Shown here piece by piece: positions 43,765 through 52,844 of a DNA stretch of 59,287 bases. The stretch comes from Betaproteobacteria bacterium. GTDB taxonomy: Bacteria > Pseudomonadota > Gammaproteobacteria > Burkholderiales > Rhodocyclaceae. Location: assembly GCA_016194935.1 (NCBI GenBank), contig JACQAO010000066.1, positions 1 to 59,287 of the forward strand, written 5' to 3'. The translations under genes were made by a program, and so were the position numbers. Numbering within the stretch: position 1 is the stretch's first letter; every line of letters starts with the position of its first letter. The notes below the pieces were generated by a model that made no database searches, was not told where the DNA came from, and saw only the letters and a program-made list of their open reading frames with translations.

Positions 43765-46700
43765 TTATCTATGGAATACGACTGCTCCGTTAATAAGCTG
43801 CGGGCCGTTCTTGAACCCATAACCGACGCCGACGCCCAATCCGCCCGGGCCGGAAAACTGCCCTGCAATCACGCCACTCGTTGCCCCGCTGCACGCGGGG
43901 CAATTGATCACCGGATTGGTCGACCTGAAATTTGCACCCGGCATGATCGGCAGCCCGAACGCACTGGCATTGATGGTCACGGCGCCGGAGCTGGCGCCGG
44001 CCGGCATGCTCAGATTAAGACCGATGTCGACAGTGGCATTGGTGAAGTTGGCCGTGAAGCTGGCCGAGTTTAATCTTCCGAGGACCCCACTGGCGTCGGT
44101 CGGTGTTGTTCCGCCCACCAGGGTGTAAGGAATGATTCCGGTCAGCGGCAGGATCACTGCCTGCGTTTGCGTGGGCGTGGCGAACCAGTGGGTGCTGGCG
44201 GCGCCCTGGGAAATCGCGGCGGTTTGTCCGGAATCCAGTGAAATCCGGTTGACCTGTCCCCCCAGCCAGCGTCCCCAGCTCATGCCCGAGACAGGGTCGG
44301 TGCCAAAATCCATCTGCGTTGCGGTGCCGATCAGGATATTCGATTGATTGCCGCTGGCCACCGCAGCGCCGTCAAATGAGGGGCTGTTGAAACCCGTCAC
44401 GGCCCCGCTGGACGCGGTTGTCACGGCAGTCGCCTGATTCAGCGCCATCCCCGTCGCCGGGTCGCCTGACAGGGAATTTACATACCCGACATTCCGGTAG
44501 CCTCCAGAAGGAATCGGCACTTGTACGCCAAATGCGTCATACATCATGCCCGCCGCTGGAGTTGGTGCTGTGGCATAGGTGAGCGGATAATTATTCTGCT
44601 TGCGCGTGGCAGGCGGCTGTACGCAAGCGCCGGAAGTTAGATCCAGGGTTTGCGGTGACGGGCAAGCGCAAGTTCTGCCATCCCAAACCAGCGGTGCAAC
44701 GCAATTCGCCGCAGTCGTCGGGACAACACAGGATTTTCCGTCCCACACCAGCGGTGCGACGCAACTGCCGGCGGACGGGGCAACGCAGGTTCCTGCTGCT
44801 GACAACACCTGTGGGGCTACGCATCGGGTCACTATCGGGGTGACGCAGGTCTTGCCGTCAAAAATCTGCGGTGCGATGCATTTGTCCGCGACCGGCGGCG
44901 CGACACAGGATTTTCCGTCCCACACCAGCGGCGCGATGCAACTGCTGGATGAGTCTGCGCAGGTTCCTGCCGCTGTCAGCACCTGTGGAGCCACGCATCG
45001 GGTGGTCACTACCGGCGTGACACAGGCCTTGCCATCAAAAATCTGCGGTGCAATGCACCTGTCCGTGGTCGGCGGCGCGACGCAGGATTTTCCGTCCCAC
45101 ACCAGCGGCGAGATGCAACTGCCGGCGGATGGGTCTGCGCAGGTTCCCGCTGTCGTCAGCACCTGCGGGGGGACGCATCGGGTCACTATCGGGGTAATGC
45201 AGGTCCTCCCGTCAAAAACCTGCGGTGCAATGCACTTGTCGGTGATCGGCTGCGCGACGCAGGATTTTCCGTCCCACACCAGCGGTGCGATGCAACTGCT
45301 GGACGGGTCTGCGCAGGTTCCTGCCGCTGTCAGCACCTGTGGAGCCACGCATCGGGTGGTCACTGCCGGCGTGACACAGGCCTTACCATCAAAAATCTGC
45401 GGGGCGACGCACCTGTCCGCCACCGCCGGGGCAATGCAGGATTTTCCATCCCACACCAGCGGTGCAACACAGTTTCCGGTCGTCGAAGTGACGCAGGAAA
45501 CACCGTTCCAGATCAGCGGCGCCCTGCAACTGACGGCAGTCGGCGCCAGGCAGGCGCTACCGTTCCAGACCAGCGGCGCAACACAATTCTCCGCAGTCGG
45601 CGCGATACAGGAAACTCCATTCCAGACCTGCGGCGCTAGGCAGTTGTTGGCTGGCTTGGTGCAGAAAGTTGGGTCACGCTTGCAAACGGCAATCTTCGCC
45701 TCGACGCAAGCCGCATCGCAAGTCTTGGTAACGCAGGACTCGGGGTTCGTGGTACAGGCCGTAACCTGACCGGCAATCTGTGCGGTGACCTGCGCCACGG
45801 CCTGCGCGGACGTCTGTGCATCGGTCTGGACAGACGACCGGGTTGTAGTCTCGCTGGTCGTCTGGGCCGCGCCCTGGGCCGCGACGCGTGATGCAACATT
45901 ATCGGCCACGACCAGAGTGGGTGCGGTTATTTTAGGCGGATCGAGTACCGGTACCGGAGCGGAGTAGTTGCGCGTGTCGGCGGTTTTCACGACAACTGCT
46001 TCACTTGGAGGGGGTGTCAGGGTTGTTGTTGGGACTGCTGTGGTGGCTGCGGCAGCAGGTGTTGTGGCGGCAGCGGATGTAGTGGTTGAGGTGCTTGCAA
46101 CAGTGGTCTTGTCGGTGGAACCCGATGTCGCGGGCGGCTTGGTTTCTTCCGCAGGCTGGGTTTTTTCCTGTGCCTTGTTCTCGGAAGCCGGCTTGTCTGA
46201 ACTCTGCGGCGACGACTGTTTTTGTTCCGGCTTGGCGCTTGGCACACCTGCCGCTGCATTCAGAATAAACGCCGGGGTCGGCACAAACTTCATTACTCCA
46301 CCGGGGTTCACCTGCACCGTCTGCCCCGGCAAAGTCACCAGGGTGCGTACGGCGCCGCTCAAATCAACCGCCGTGACGGTATGGCTGCCTTCGATGGTAT
46401 GGTTGAGCGTGATCTTGTTTTCAGGGGAAAAGTTCAGCACATTGCCGGAGCCGCGAATGCCGATGGTCGCAGTCGCGGTTTTCATTTTGAACTTGTCTTT
46501 GTTGAATCCCGCGATGGCCCCGGTAAACGCACGCATCGTGCCTTTCAGCAGGGACAGCACGCCATTGCTGGAGGCGTCGGGCTTGCCGGTAAAGTTGTAC
46601 TCGTCGATACGCAACTCGGTATCTGCGCGCACCGCAATGAAAGCGCCGTCGGTCATGCGCAACTGCGCCATGCCGTCCTTGCCGGAAATGATCGACTCAC

Positions 46701-46869
46701 CTACTTCGACCTCGCTGCCGCGCTCCGCCTTGCGTTGTCCGGAAGCGCTCGCCACGCGCACGTCGCCTGTCACATAATTGAACTTGCCTGCGGCCGCCAG
46801 ACTTTCCGTTATGGGCAGTAGAATCAGCAAGGCGCACAGTACAAATGTATTGAGCGAGTTCGATTTCAT
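43765..46869 (-). CDS. FecR-domain secreted protein with 18 Cys-pair repeats and TbpB-like C-terminus
   Basis: 1034 residues from the ATG at 46869, which has a GGAGACC ribosome-binding site. A signal peptide (1-26) precedes a FecR domain (about 27-170, with GESIISGKDGMAQLRMTDGAFIAVRADTELRID) and a long Pro/Thr/Ser/Ala-rich linker (190-360). A block of 18 repeats follows (about 410-753) of the form C-x-x-P-x-x-W/F-D-G-x-x-C with about 19-20 residue spacing, alternating W-, F- and L-type units. The last ~270 residues are Gly/Asn-rich and end SGVIAGQFSGPGGLGVGVGYGF and INGAVVFHR, a pattern of TbpB-like lipocalin domains in type XI cargo. The gene follows a Slam-like outer-membrane protein by 16 bp, so it is the probable exported partner. 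Confidence 0.75.
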   Translation of the reverse strand: MKSNSLNTFVLCALLILLPITESLAAAGKFNYVTGDVRVASASGQRKAERGSEVEVGESIISGKDGMAQLRMTDGAFIAVRADTELRIDEYNFTGKPDASSNGVLSLLKGTMRAFTGAIAGFNKDKFKMKTATATIGIRGSGNVLNFSPENKITLNHTIEGSHTVTAVDLSGAVRTLVTLPGQTVQVNPGGVMKFVPTPAFILNAAAGVPSAKPEQKQSSPQSSDKPASENKAQEKTQPAEETKPPATSGSTDKTTVASTSTTTSAAATTPAAAATTAVPTTTLTPPPSEAVVVKTADTRNYSAPVPVLDPPKITAPTLVVADNVASRVAAQGAAQTTSETTTRSSVQTDAQTSAQAVAQVTAQIAGQVTACTTNPESCVTKTCDAACVEAKIAVCKRDPTFCTKPANNCLAPQVWNGVSCIAPTAENCVAPLVWNGSACLAPTAVSCRAPLIWNGVSCVTSTTGNCVAPLVWDGKSCIAPAVADRCVAPQIFDGKACVTPAVTTRCVAPQVLTAAGTCADPSSSCIAPLVWDGKSCVAQPITDKCIAPQVFDGRTCITPIVTRCVPPQVLTTAGTCADPSAGSCISPLVWDGKSCVAPPTTDRCIAPQIFDGKACVTPVVTTRCVAPQVLTAAGTCADSSSSCIAPLVWDGKSCVAPPVADKCIAPQIFDGKTCVTPIVTRCVAPQVLSAAGTCVAPSAGSCVAPLVWDGKSCVVPTTAANCVAPLVWDGRTCACPSPQTLDLTSGACVQPPATRKQNNYPLTYATAPTPAAGMMYDAFGVQVPIPSGGYRNVGYVNSLSGDPATGMALNQATAVTTASSGAVTGFNSPSFDGAAVASGNQSNILIGTATQMDFGTDPVSGMSWGRWLGGQVNRISLDSGQTAAISQGAASTHWFATPTQTQAVILPLTGIIPYTLVGGTTPTDASGVLGRLNSASFTANFTNATVDIGLNLSMPAGASSGAVTINASAFGLPIMPGANFRSTNPVINCPACSGATSGVIAGQFSGPGGLGVGVGYGFKNGPQLINGAVVFHR
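44610..45645 (-). repeat. Coding tandem repeat array, 18 units, with ~177-bp superunits
   Basis: Each unit encodes a Cys-pair motif. At DNA level, higher-order units of three (W-, F-, L-type) recur with marker sequence starting near 44785, 44959, 45139 and 45313, spaced 174, 180 and 174 bp. The stretches from about 44957 and 45311 are identical for roughly 50 bases, pointing to recent duplication or gene conversion. This array is coding and is not a CRISPR: there are no unique spacers. Confidence 0.85.
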
Positions 46870-46885
46870 GATGGTCTCCTGATGC

Positions 46886-48316
46886 CTAGAAATCGTAGCG
46901 TGCAGAAATGCTGCTTTCATTACGACGGTACTGGTACAGCGTCAAATTTGAATCATTGCGGAACGCCGCAAATTGTCCCTTCAGCGTCCACTTCGGCCAA
47001 GGGCGCCAATTGGCGCCGAATGAAACATCCTTGGTCAGGTCCCGGCCATACACGGGAGGAGTCAACGCGGAACGCGCATTCAAGCTGTCGTCATCGCGCC
47101 TGGATACGCCGGCTGACAGGAAGACATCTACCTGGGGTCGCGGAGTCATCTGATAGTAGCCGCGGAGTCCGGTGGTCGTGCGGCTCATGTCGCTGCCGCT
47201 GGCGAGGGGCCGCAAGGCGTGGTCAGCGCTCCGATTGACGCTGGCAAAAACCAGAGGAGCGGCCTTGCCTTCAAAAACATGCAGCCAGGAAGCACTCAGG
47301 GAAACCTGATTGGTATCCTGCGTATTCTGGGCCGGGTAGCGCGGCCTGCTGTATTGAGTGGTTAAGGTAAACTGGTCGCGCTCGCCGAATTTACGCTTCC
47401 ATTCCGCCCCCAGGCCCGGAGTATTCCGGTTGGCATTCAGGCCTGCGCTCATGCCGGCCTGGCGATATTGTCCGAAGTTGGCGAACAACCGGTAGGTGTT
47501 GTCGCCATTCTCCAGGCCGAGCCCGCCACGCAGGTCGAGGTTGGAACTATTCAGGGAGGAAAATCCTTTGTAAGCCCGCTCCCGGACATCCGCGCCGGCA
47601 AATACGCTGATGCCTTTTTCTTCGCTCAGCACACGGGAAAAGTCCACCCCTGCCGCCACACCCGCCGTCATCCCGGAACTCAACACCGAGCTGCCGGTGG
47701 GCAGCACGCCGGGGATGCCGTACGCATCCTGAACCCCTGTGGTGAAATCGGAGGTCACGGCGGTGACATTACTGTCTGCGGTCACGCTGCTTTCCAGATA
47801 ACCGGTTACACGCTGGATTTTTGCCAGCCTGCGTTCAGCGATGACACCCAGGTATTTTTGCACCACGCTTTTCACGTTGTCCGGGGGGCTTTGAGTGAGG
47901 ACTATTTCGAATTCGTTTTTAGCCAGATCGTCGCTACCCATTGCAAGGTAGGCGCGCGCCATATCCAGCCGCGCGCCGGCAAAATTCGGATCAGTCGTCA
48001 GGACCCGCTCGAAGGCGATGGTCGCGCGATCCGGCTGGCCGCTATCGAGGGCCGTAATCCCCAGCATGTAATCGAACGCCAGCTCGCCGGAATAGTCATC
48101 TTCCTTCGGTTCCAGAAGTTTATAGGCATCCGCCTGCTTGCCCGCCCGGATCAGTACATCGGCCTGACGCAACAATGCCGCCATTGCCTCTTTGCCCTGT
48201 ACGGCGCCATGCGAAAGCGCCTGTGAGCGCTCTTCGGCGCCCGCAGAGGCCAGAAAACCCGTATTAATGGCGACCAGCAGGACAACCAGAACACGAAGAC
48301 GGGGTATTTTTTCCAT
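46886..48316 (-). CDS. Slam-like TPR / outer-membrane beta-barrel protein
   Basis: 476 residues. A signal peptide (1-28) is followed by TPR helices (about 40-190, including DYMLGITALDSGQPDRATIAFERVLTTDPNFAGARLDMARAYLAMG), then a barrel (about 195-476) starting with VTADSNVTA and running through alternating strands to the C-terminal NDSNLTLYQYRRNESSISARYDF, ending in Phe. TPR plus barrel, size, the D-S-N-V strand and the last-strand pattern resemble surface lipoprotein assembly modifiers (Slam, DUF560), the type XI translocators. It stands directly before the FecR-repeat gene. Generic TPR porin is the alternative call. Confidence 0.7.
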   Translation of the reverse strand: MEKIPRLRVLVVLLVAINTGFLASAGAEERSQALSHGAVQGKEAMAALLRQADVLIRAGKQADAYKLLEPKEDDYSGELAFDYMLGITALDSGQPDRATIAFERVLTTDPNFAGARLDMARAYLAMGSDDLAKNEFEIVLTQSPPDNVKSVVQKYLGVIAERRLAKIQRVTGYLESSVTADSNVTAVTSDFTTGVQDAYGIPGVLPTGSSVLSSGMTAGVAAGVDFSRVLSEEKGISVFAGADVRERAYKGFSSLNSSNLDLRGGLGLENGDNTYRLFANFGQYRQAGMSAGLNANRNTPGLGAEWKRKFGERDQFTLTTQYSRPRYPAQNTQDTNQVSLSASWLHVFEGKAAPLVFASVNRSADHALRPLASGSDMSRTTTGLRGYYQMTPRPQVDVFLSAGVSRRDDDSLNARSALTPPVYGRDLTKDVSFGANWRPWPKWTLKGQFAAFRNDSNLTLYQYRRNESSISARYDF

Positions 48317-48370
48317 GACGAGAGCATCTCAGTATGACAGGAACCTGCACTACCGATGTTAATCCATTAC

Positions 48371-49873
48371 TCACATCAGGACAATATCATACTGCTCCTG
48401 GCCATAGCCGGCTTCCGCCTGCAGGGAGACCGGCTTGCCGATGAAGTCGGACAGCATGGCGAGCGCCTGTGATTCTTCATCGAGAAACAGGTCGGTGACC
48501 GCCGATGCGGCCAGCACGCGGTACTCGCGGGCGTCAAACTGGCGCGCTTCGCGCAGCAACTCGCGCAGGATTTCGTAACACACGGTGCGGGCGGTCTTCA
48601 CTTCGCCGCGCCCGCTACAGGTCGGGCATGGTTCGCACAGTACGTGCGCCAACGACTCGCGGGTGCGTTTGCGGGTCATCTCGACCAGGCCGAGCGCGGT
48701 GAAACCATTCACCGAGATGCGCGTGCGGTCGCGCGACAAAGCCTTGTTGAGTTCCGCCAGCACCGCCGCTTTGTGACCTTCGTTCTCCATGTCGATGAAA
48801 TCGGCAATGACAATGCCGCCAAGGTTGCGCAGACGCAGTTGGCGGGCGATGGTTTGGGCGGCTTCCAGATTGGTCTTGAAGATGGTGTCGTCGAAATTCT
48901 TCAGGCCGACGAAGCCGCCGGTGTTGACGTCGATGGTGGTCATCGCCTCGGTCTGGTCGAAGATCAGGTAGCCGCCGCTTTTCAGCTCGACCCGTCGCGC
49001 CAGTGCTTTCTGGATTTCGTCCTCGACGCCGTGAAGATCGAACAGCGGACGCTCGCCGGTGTAGTGTTCCAGCACCCCGGCGACCTGCGGCATGTACTCG
49101 CTGGCAAAGGTTGAAAGTTTCTGGAAATTCTCGCGCGAGTCTATCGTCACCCGGCTGGTCTCCGGCGTCACCAGATCGCGCAACACGCGCTGCGCCAGAT
49201 CCAGGTCGTGGTGCAGCAGCAACGGCGCCTTGGCGTCCTTGGCGCGGCTGCCGATCTCGCCCCAAAGCCTGCGCAAATAGGTGATGTCGCTGGCAAGCTC
49301 GGCGTCGCTGGCGCTCTCGGCCATGGTGCGGGCGATGAAGCCGCCCGTCTCACCGGATTGCAGCAAACTCTGGATGCGTGCGCGCAATAATTCCCGCTCT
49401 GCCTCCCCGTCGATGCGCTGCGAAATTCCGATGTGGCATTCCTGCGGCAGAAACACCAGCAGCCGTCCGGCGATGGACATTTGCGTGGTCAGCCGCGCGC
49501 CCTTGCTGCCAAGTGGGTCCTTCAATACCTGCACCAGCAGATTCTGGCCTTCGTAGAGAATTCTTTCGATCGGTCGAACCCCGTTGTTTCCCTGATTTCC
49601 CTGGCTCGCCTGGGCTGTCTGGCCGCCCTCGCCGTTGCCGGGACGCTGTTCCCAGATATCCGCGACATGCAGGAAGGCGGTGCGCTCCAGGCCGATGTCT
49701 ATAAACGCCGACTGCATTCCGGGGAGAACCCGCACCACCCGGCCCAGGTAGACGTTGCCGACAATGCCGCAACTGGCGGTGCGTTCGATGTGCAGCTCCT
49801 GCACCACACCCTGCTGCATCAGGGCGACGCGGGTTTCCTGCGGTGTGAAATTGATAAGGAATTCTTCACTCAT
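48371..49873 (-). CDS. rng: Ribonuclease G
   Basis: 500 residues from the ATG at 49873 (MSEEFLINFTPQETRVAL). An S1 domain (GNVYLGRVVRVLPGMQSAFIDIGLERTAFLHVADI) precedes the RNase E/G catalytic domain with YLIFDQTEAMTTIDVNTGGFVG and IVIADFIDMENEGHK, which hold the metal-binding aspartates, and the zinc-link C-P-T-C-S-G-R-G. No RNase E-type C-terminal scaffold is present. It processes 16S rRNA 5' ends and decays some mRNAs. The gene is 4 bp after maf. Confidence 0.95.
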   Translation of the reverse strand: MSEEFLINFTPQETRVALMQQGVVQELHIERTASCGIVGNVYLGRVVRVLPGMQSAFIDIGLERTAFLHVADIWEQRPGNGEGGQTAQASQGNQGNNGVRPIERILYEGQNLLVQVLKDPLGSKGARLTTQMSIAGRLLVFLPQECHIGISQRIDGEAERELLRARIQSLLQSGETGGFIARTMAESASDAELASDITYLRRLWGEIGSRAKDAKAPLLLHHDLDLAQRVLRDLVTPETSRVTIDSRENFQKLSTFASEYMPQVAGVLEHYTGERPLFDLHGVEDEIQKALARRVELKSGGYLIFDQTEAMTTIDVNTGGFVGLKNFDDTIFKTNLEAAQTIARQLRLRNLGGIVIADFIDMENEGHKAAVLAELNKALSRDRTRISVNGFTALGLVEMTRKRTRESLAHVLCEPCPTCSGRGEVKTARTVCYEILRELLREARQFDAREYRVLAASAVTDLFLDEESQALAMLSDFIGKPVSLQAEAGYGQEQYDIVLM

Positions 49874-49877
49874 GGTT

Positions 49878-50495
49878 CTAAATCGGATAACCGAAACGCC
49901 GCAGCAGCAAGGCCGTTTCGCACAGCGGCAGACCCGCAACGCCGCTGTGCGAACCGCGGATTTCCGCGACGAACACCGCTGCATGTCCCTGGATGCCGTA
50001 GGCGCCGGCCTTGTCGAAGGGTTCGCCGGTTGCCACGTAACGGCGGATTTCATCGCCCTGCAGCTCGCGGAAACGCACCTCGCTGATGCTGAGAACATGT
50101 TCGATGCGCTCTTCGCTGATCAGTGCAACGGCGGTCAACACGCGATGGACGCGACCGGACAGGCGCGTCAACATGGTAATCGCGGCAGCTTCGTCGCGCG
50201 GCTTGCCGACGCTCACGCCATCCAGATCGATGGTGGTGTCGGCGGCCAGCACCGGCCGCGGCAGGAAGCGGCGCTGGGCGATCAATTTCGCGCCGTGCTC
50301 GGCCTTGGCACAGGCAACCCGCGCCACATAGGTTTCGGCAGTCTCGCCGGGAAACAAATCCTCGTTGACTTCGGCGTCTTCGCGCGGCGGCAAGCGAAAC
50401 GGCATCAAGTCAAAGCGCACGCCGATCTGGTGCAGCAATTCGCGGCGGCGCGGACTGCGTGAAGCCAGGTAAATTCGCGGTTCGATCAAGCTCAT
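49878..50495 (-). CDS. Maf-like nucleotide pyrophosphatase
   Basis: 205 residues. YLASRSPRRRELLHQIG at the N-terminus (Maf signature S-x-S-P-R-R), VLAADTTIDLDG with the catalytic Asp, KPRDEAAAITMLTRLSGRVHRVLT, and GAYGIQGHAAVFVAEIRGSHSGVAGLPL. Maf-type enzymes hydrolyse nucleoside triphosphates (dTTP/UTP or modified ones) to monophosphates. It belongs to the nadD-rsfS-rlmH-maf-rng row on the minus strand. Confidence 0.94.
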   Translation of the reverse strand: MSLIEPRIYLASRSPRRRELLHQIGVRFDLMPFRLPPREDAEVNEDLFPGETAETYVARVACAKAEHGAKLIAQRRFLPRPVLAADTTIDLDGVSVGKPRDEAAAITMLTRLSGRVHRVLTAVALISEERIEHVLSISEVRFRELQGDEIRRYVATGEPFDKAGAYGIQGHAAVFVAEIRGSHSGVAGLPLCETALLLRRFGYPI

Positions 50496-50507
50496 GCTGG
50501 CATTCGT

Positions 50508-50978
50508 CTAATTACGATGGTAAGGATGTCCCTTGAGTATGCTGGCGGCCCGATACAGCGCCTCGGCCAGCAGCACCCGCACCAGCGCATGGGGCAGGGT
50601 CAGGCTGGACAGACGCAGGCTTTCGGCAGCCTCCTGTTTCAAACCGGCGTCCAGTCCGTCCGGTCCGCCGATCAGGAAGGCCACATCTTCGCCGCTGGCC
50701 AGCCATTTTTCAAGTCGCTGCACTAAACCCTGCGTCGTCAGGTCGCCGCCATGCTCATCCAGTACCACCCGCCGGCTGCGTGCCGGCAGCACCGCACGCA
50801 ATCGCGCCGCTTCCGCCGCCAGCAGTACCGGGACGGGCTTGCCGGCGGTGCGCGGCGCGGCTTTCACTGCTATCAGTTCCAGCGGTATTTCGCGCGGCAT
50901 GCGTTTGGCGAAATCGGCGTAAGCCTCCTCGACCCAGGCCGGCATCCGGTCGCCGACCGCAGCGATGAGCAATTTCAT
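50508..50978 (-). CDS. rlmH: 23S rRNA (pseudouridine1915-N3)-methyltransferase
   Basis: 156 residues, SPOUT fold: [28 protein letters not shown] at the start, [23 protein letters not shown], and the SAM-binding [14 protein letters not shown] near the C-terminus, followed by [31 protein letters not shown], the usual ending. It methylates pseudouridine 1915 in helix 69 on assembled ribosomes. It is between rsfS and maf. Confidence 0.96.
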   Translation of the reverse strand: MKLLIAAVGDRMPAWVEEAYADFAKRMPREIPLELIAVKAAPRTAGKPVPVLLAAEAARLRAVLPARSRRVVLDEHGGDLTTQGLVQRLEKWLASGEDVAFLIGGPDGLDAGLKQEAAESLRLSSLTLPHALVRVLLAEALYRAASILKGHPYHRN

Positions 50979-50994
50979 CGCCGCCGCAAGGCAG

Positions 50995-51366
50995 TCATTG
51001 TTTGTTGAGCCCCGCTGCGGCCAGGCCAGTCTTCGATTTTTTCGGCAGTCCCCGCCACAACTCTTCCAGGTTGTAATGCACTCTCACCGCCGGTTGCATG
51101 ACATGCACCACAATGCCGCCGAGGTCGACCAGCACCCACTCGCCGGAATCTTCGCCCTCCACGCCGATGACCTCGCCGCCGGCTTCCTTGACCTTGTCAT
51201 GCACATGGCGCGCCAGCGCCTTGACCTGGCGTGTCGAATCCGCGCTGGCCACTACGATGCGCTCGAACAGGGAGGTCAGTTTGGTGGTGTTGATGATTTC
51301 AATATCGCGCGCCTTGATGTCTTCAAGCGCTGCGATCACAATTTTTTGCAGTTTGGGTACGTCCAT
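50995..51366 (-). CDS. rsfS: Ribosome silencing factor RsfS
   Basis: 123 residues. The pattern [46 protein letters not shown] and [34 protein letters not shown] is that of the Iojap/RsfS family. It binds uL14 and prevents subunit joining under nutrient limitation. The ATG at 51366 directly follows the nadD stop at 51367. Confidence 0.95.
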   Translation of the reverse strand: MDVPKLQKIVIAALEDIKARDIEIINTTKLTSLFERIVVASADSTRQVKALARHVHDKVKEAGGEVIGVEGEDSGEWVLVDLGGIVVHVMQPAVRVHYNLEELWRGLPKKSKTGLAAAGLNKQ

Positions 51367-52035
51367 TCAGCGATCAGCCAGGTAAAGTTTATGCCCGGCA
51401 ATATAGTCGAGAACCGGATCGGGGAGCAAATAGCGGGCGCTGCCGCCAGATCCAGACCTGAGTGTCGCGCGCAAATGCGTCGCCGAGATGTCGAGCGCGG
51501 TAATCGGGAACGGCAGGATGCAGCCCGCCGGCGCAGCGCTCAGCGCAGCGGCGGCATGCTTCCGCCGCGCATGAAATTCACCGGCCAGGGCAGGCGCCAT
51601 CTGCCCGGCTTCGAGCGTGTAGCCAGGTCGTGTCGCCACGGCAAGATGGGCCAGCCCGAACAGTTCCCGCCAGCGATGCCAACTGCCCAGGCCGAGAAAC
51701 GCATCGACGCCCAGCAGCAACACCAGCGGACGCTGCGCGCCCAGTCGCGCGCGCAGCCGCTCCAGCGTCGGCACGCTATAGCTGGGCGCAGCGCTCAGCG
51801 CTTCGCTGTCGTCGAGGCTGTAAGCCGGATTGCCGGCAAGCGCCAGCCGCAGCATCGCCAGACGATGCTCAACCGCAGCCTGCGGCGCAGAACGGTGCGG
51901 CGGCTGCCCGGCGGGAATCCAGCGCACTTCCGCCAGACCCAAAGCCGCGCGCGCTTCTTCGGCAAGACGCAAATGTCCGTAATGCACCGGATCGAAAGTG
52001 CCGCCGAAAATTCCCACAAGCGCGCCATCAGACAT
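51367..52035 (-). CDS. nadD: Nicotinate-nucleotide adenylyltransferase
   Basis: 222 residues from the ATG at 52035. GIFGGTFDPVHYGHLRLAEEA (H-x-G-H nucleotidyltransferase motif) lies at the N-terminus, VRWIPAGQPPHR next, LLLGVDAFLGLGSWHRW, and the C-terminal ISATHLRATLRSG (S-x-T-x-x-R). It makes deamido-NAD from nicotinate mononucleotide and ATP. It overlaps the preceding membrane protein gene by 8 bp. Confidence 0.95.
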   Translation of the reverse strand: MSDGALVGIFGGTFDPVHYGHLRLAEEARAALGLAEVRWIPAGQPPHRSAPQAAVEHRLAMLRLALAGNPAYSLDDSEALSAAPSYSVPTLERLRARLGAQRPLVLLLGVDAFLGLGSWHRWRELFGLAHLAVATRPGYTLEAGQMAPALAGEFHARRKHAAAALSAAPAGCILPFPITALDISATHLRATLRSGSGGSARYLLPDPVLDYIAGHKLYLADR

Positions 52036-52819
52036 CGCCGGCTGGCTCCGGCGGCGCGGCTTGGGCGGGGACAAACACATCCCGATAACTCAGATAAATA
52101 CTGGTCATCAAAACCGGCGCCAATACCATGAACAACAGCATCCGCAAGACAATTGAAAGCACCTCGGTAAAGGCCTTGGAGAACATGCCGGCAAGCAGCA
52201 ACAACAGCCCCGGCAAAAACATCCCGATCAGTATTACCGTCAGGGCATACACCAGAAAGGCGCGCCAGTTGCGCCAGACGGCGATCATGCTGAAGAACAG
52301 CGCTTTGACTGCCGGCATCCCCTCCCACGCCGCCAGCAGGGGTGCAAACCAGAACGCCAGCAACACCGGCAGGGCTATCAACAGCAGGCGCAGCATGTGC
52401 CAGAGCAACTCGGCAGCGTCCTGGTTACTGGCGTTCAACTCTTCGCCGCCACCGGCGAACCCGCCGGCGCCTTGTAAAACCCAATCAATGGCGAAAATCG
52501 CCAGGGTGCCGAGTAAATTCAAGCCGCCGAGACGCAACAGCGCCATGCGATGCTCACGCACGCCGACAGTAAGCGTGCTGCGCGGCAACGCCACGCCGCT
52601 GCCGAGAGCACGGCAGCCATTAGCGATCAGCACCGTCAAGGTGGGTAGCGCCAGCGGCAGCAGGAATGAACCAACTGCCTGCAACTGGCTGAAGGCAACC
52701 ACCAGCAGCAGGTAGCCCAGCGTCAGCATGATCAGCAGGGGTGGATTGCGCCGATAGAGTTGAAAACCGGCAAATATCCATGAAGCGCCGCGAACGGCGG
52801 GCAAAGTACGCGCTTGCAT
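52028..52819 (-). CDS. BPSS1780-type integral membrane protein
   Basis: 263 residues with about six hydrophobic segments. It starts MQARTLPAVRGASWIFAGFQLYRRNPPLLIMLTLGYLLLV, the typical beginning of the BPSS1780 family of betaproteobacterial membrane proteins, and has LSYRDVFVP near the C-terminus. Function unknown. Its position just ahead of nadD with an 8-bp overlap is probably conserved, but neither gene explains the other. Confidence 0.85.
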   Translation of the reverse strand: MQARTLPAVRGASWIFAGFQLYRRNPPLLIMLTLGYLLLVVAFSQLQAVGSFLLPLALPTLTVLIANGCRALGSGVALPRSTLTVGVREHRMALLRLGGLNLLGTLAIFAIDWVLQGAGGFAGGGEELNASNQDAAELLWHMLRLLLIALPVLLAFWFAPLLAAWEGMPAVKALFFSMIAVWRNWRAFLVYALTVILIGMFLPGLLLLLAGMFSKAFTEVLSIVLRMLLFMVLAPVLMTSIYLSYRDVFVPAQAAPPEPAGDV

Positions 52820-52844
52820 TAGTGCTATGCGGCGGCGACAGGCT

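Noticed and set aside
44610..45645. CRISPR-like regular repeats
   Set aside because: Units are in frame, code for Cys-pair motifs, vary gradually and have no unique spacers or cas genes.
44600..45769. 389-codon plus-strand frame across the Cys-repeat array
   Set aside because: It is the antisense image of the coding repeats and has a repetitive Thr/Gln/Gly composition with no start signal.
43765..46869. FecR protein as an ECF sigma-linked iron regulator
   Set aside because: No sigma factor or TonB receptor is adjacent, and the protein has a Sec signal peptide and a large extracellular-type repeat region.
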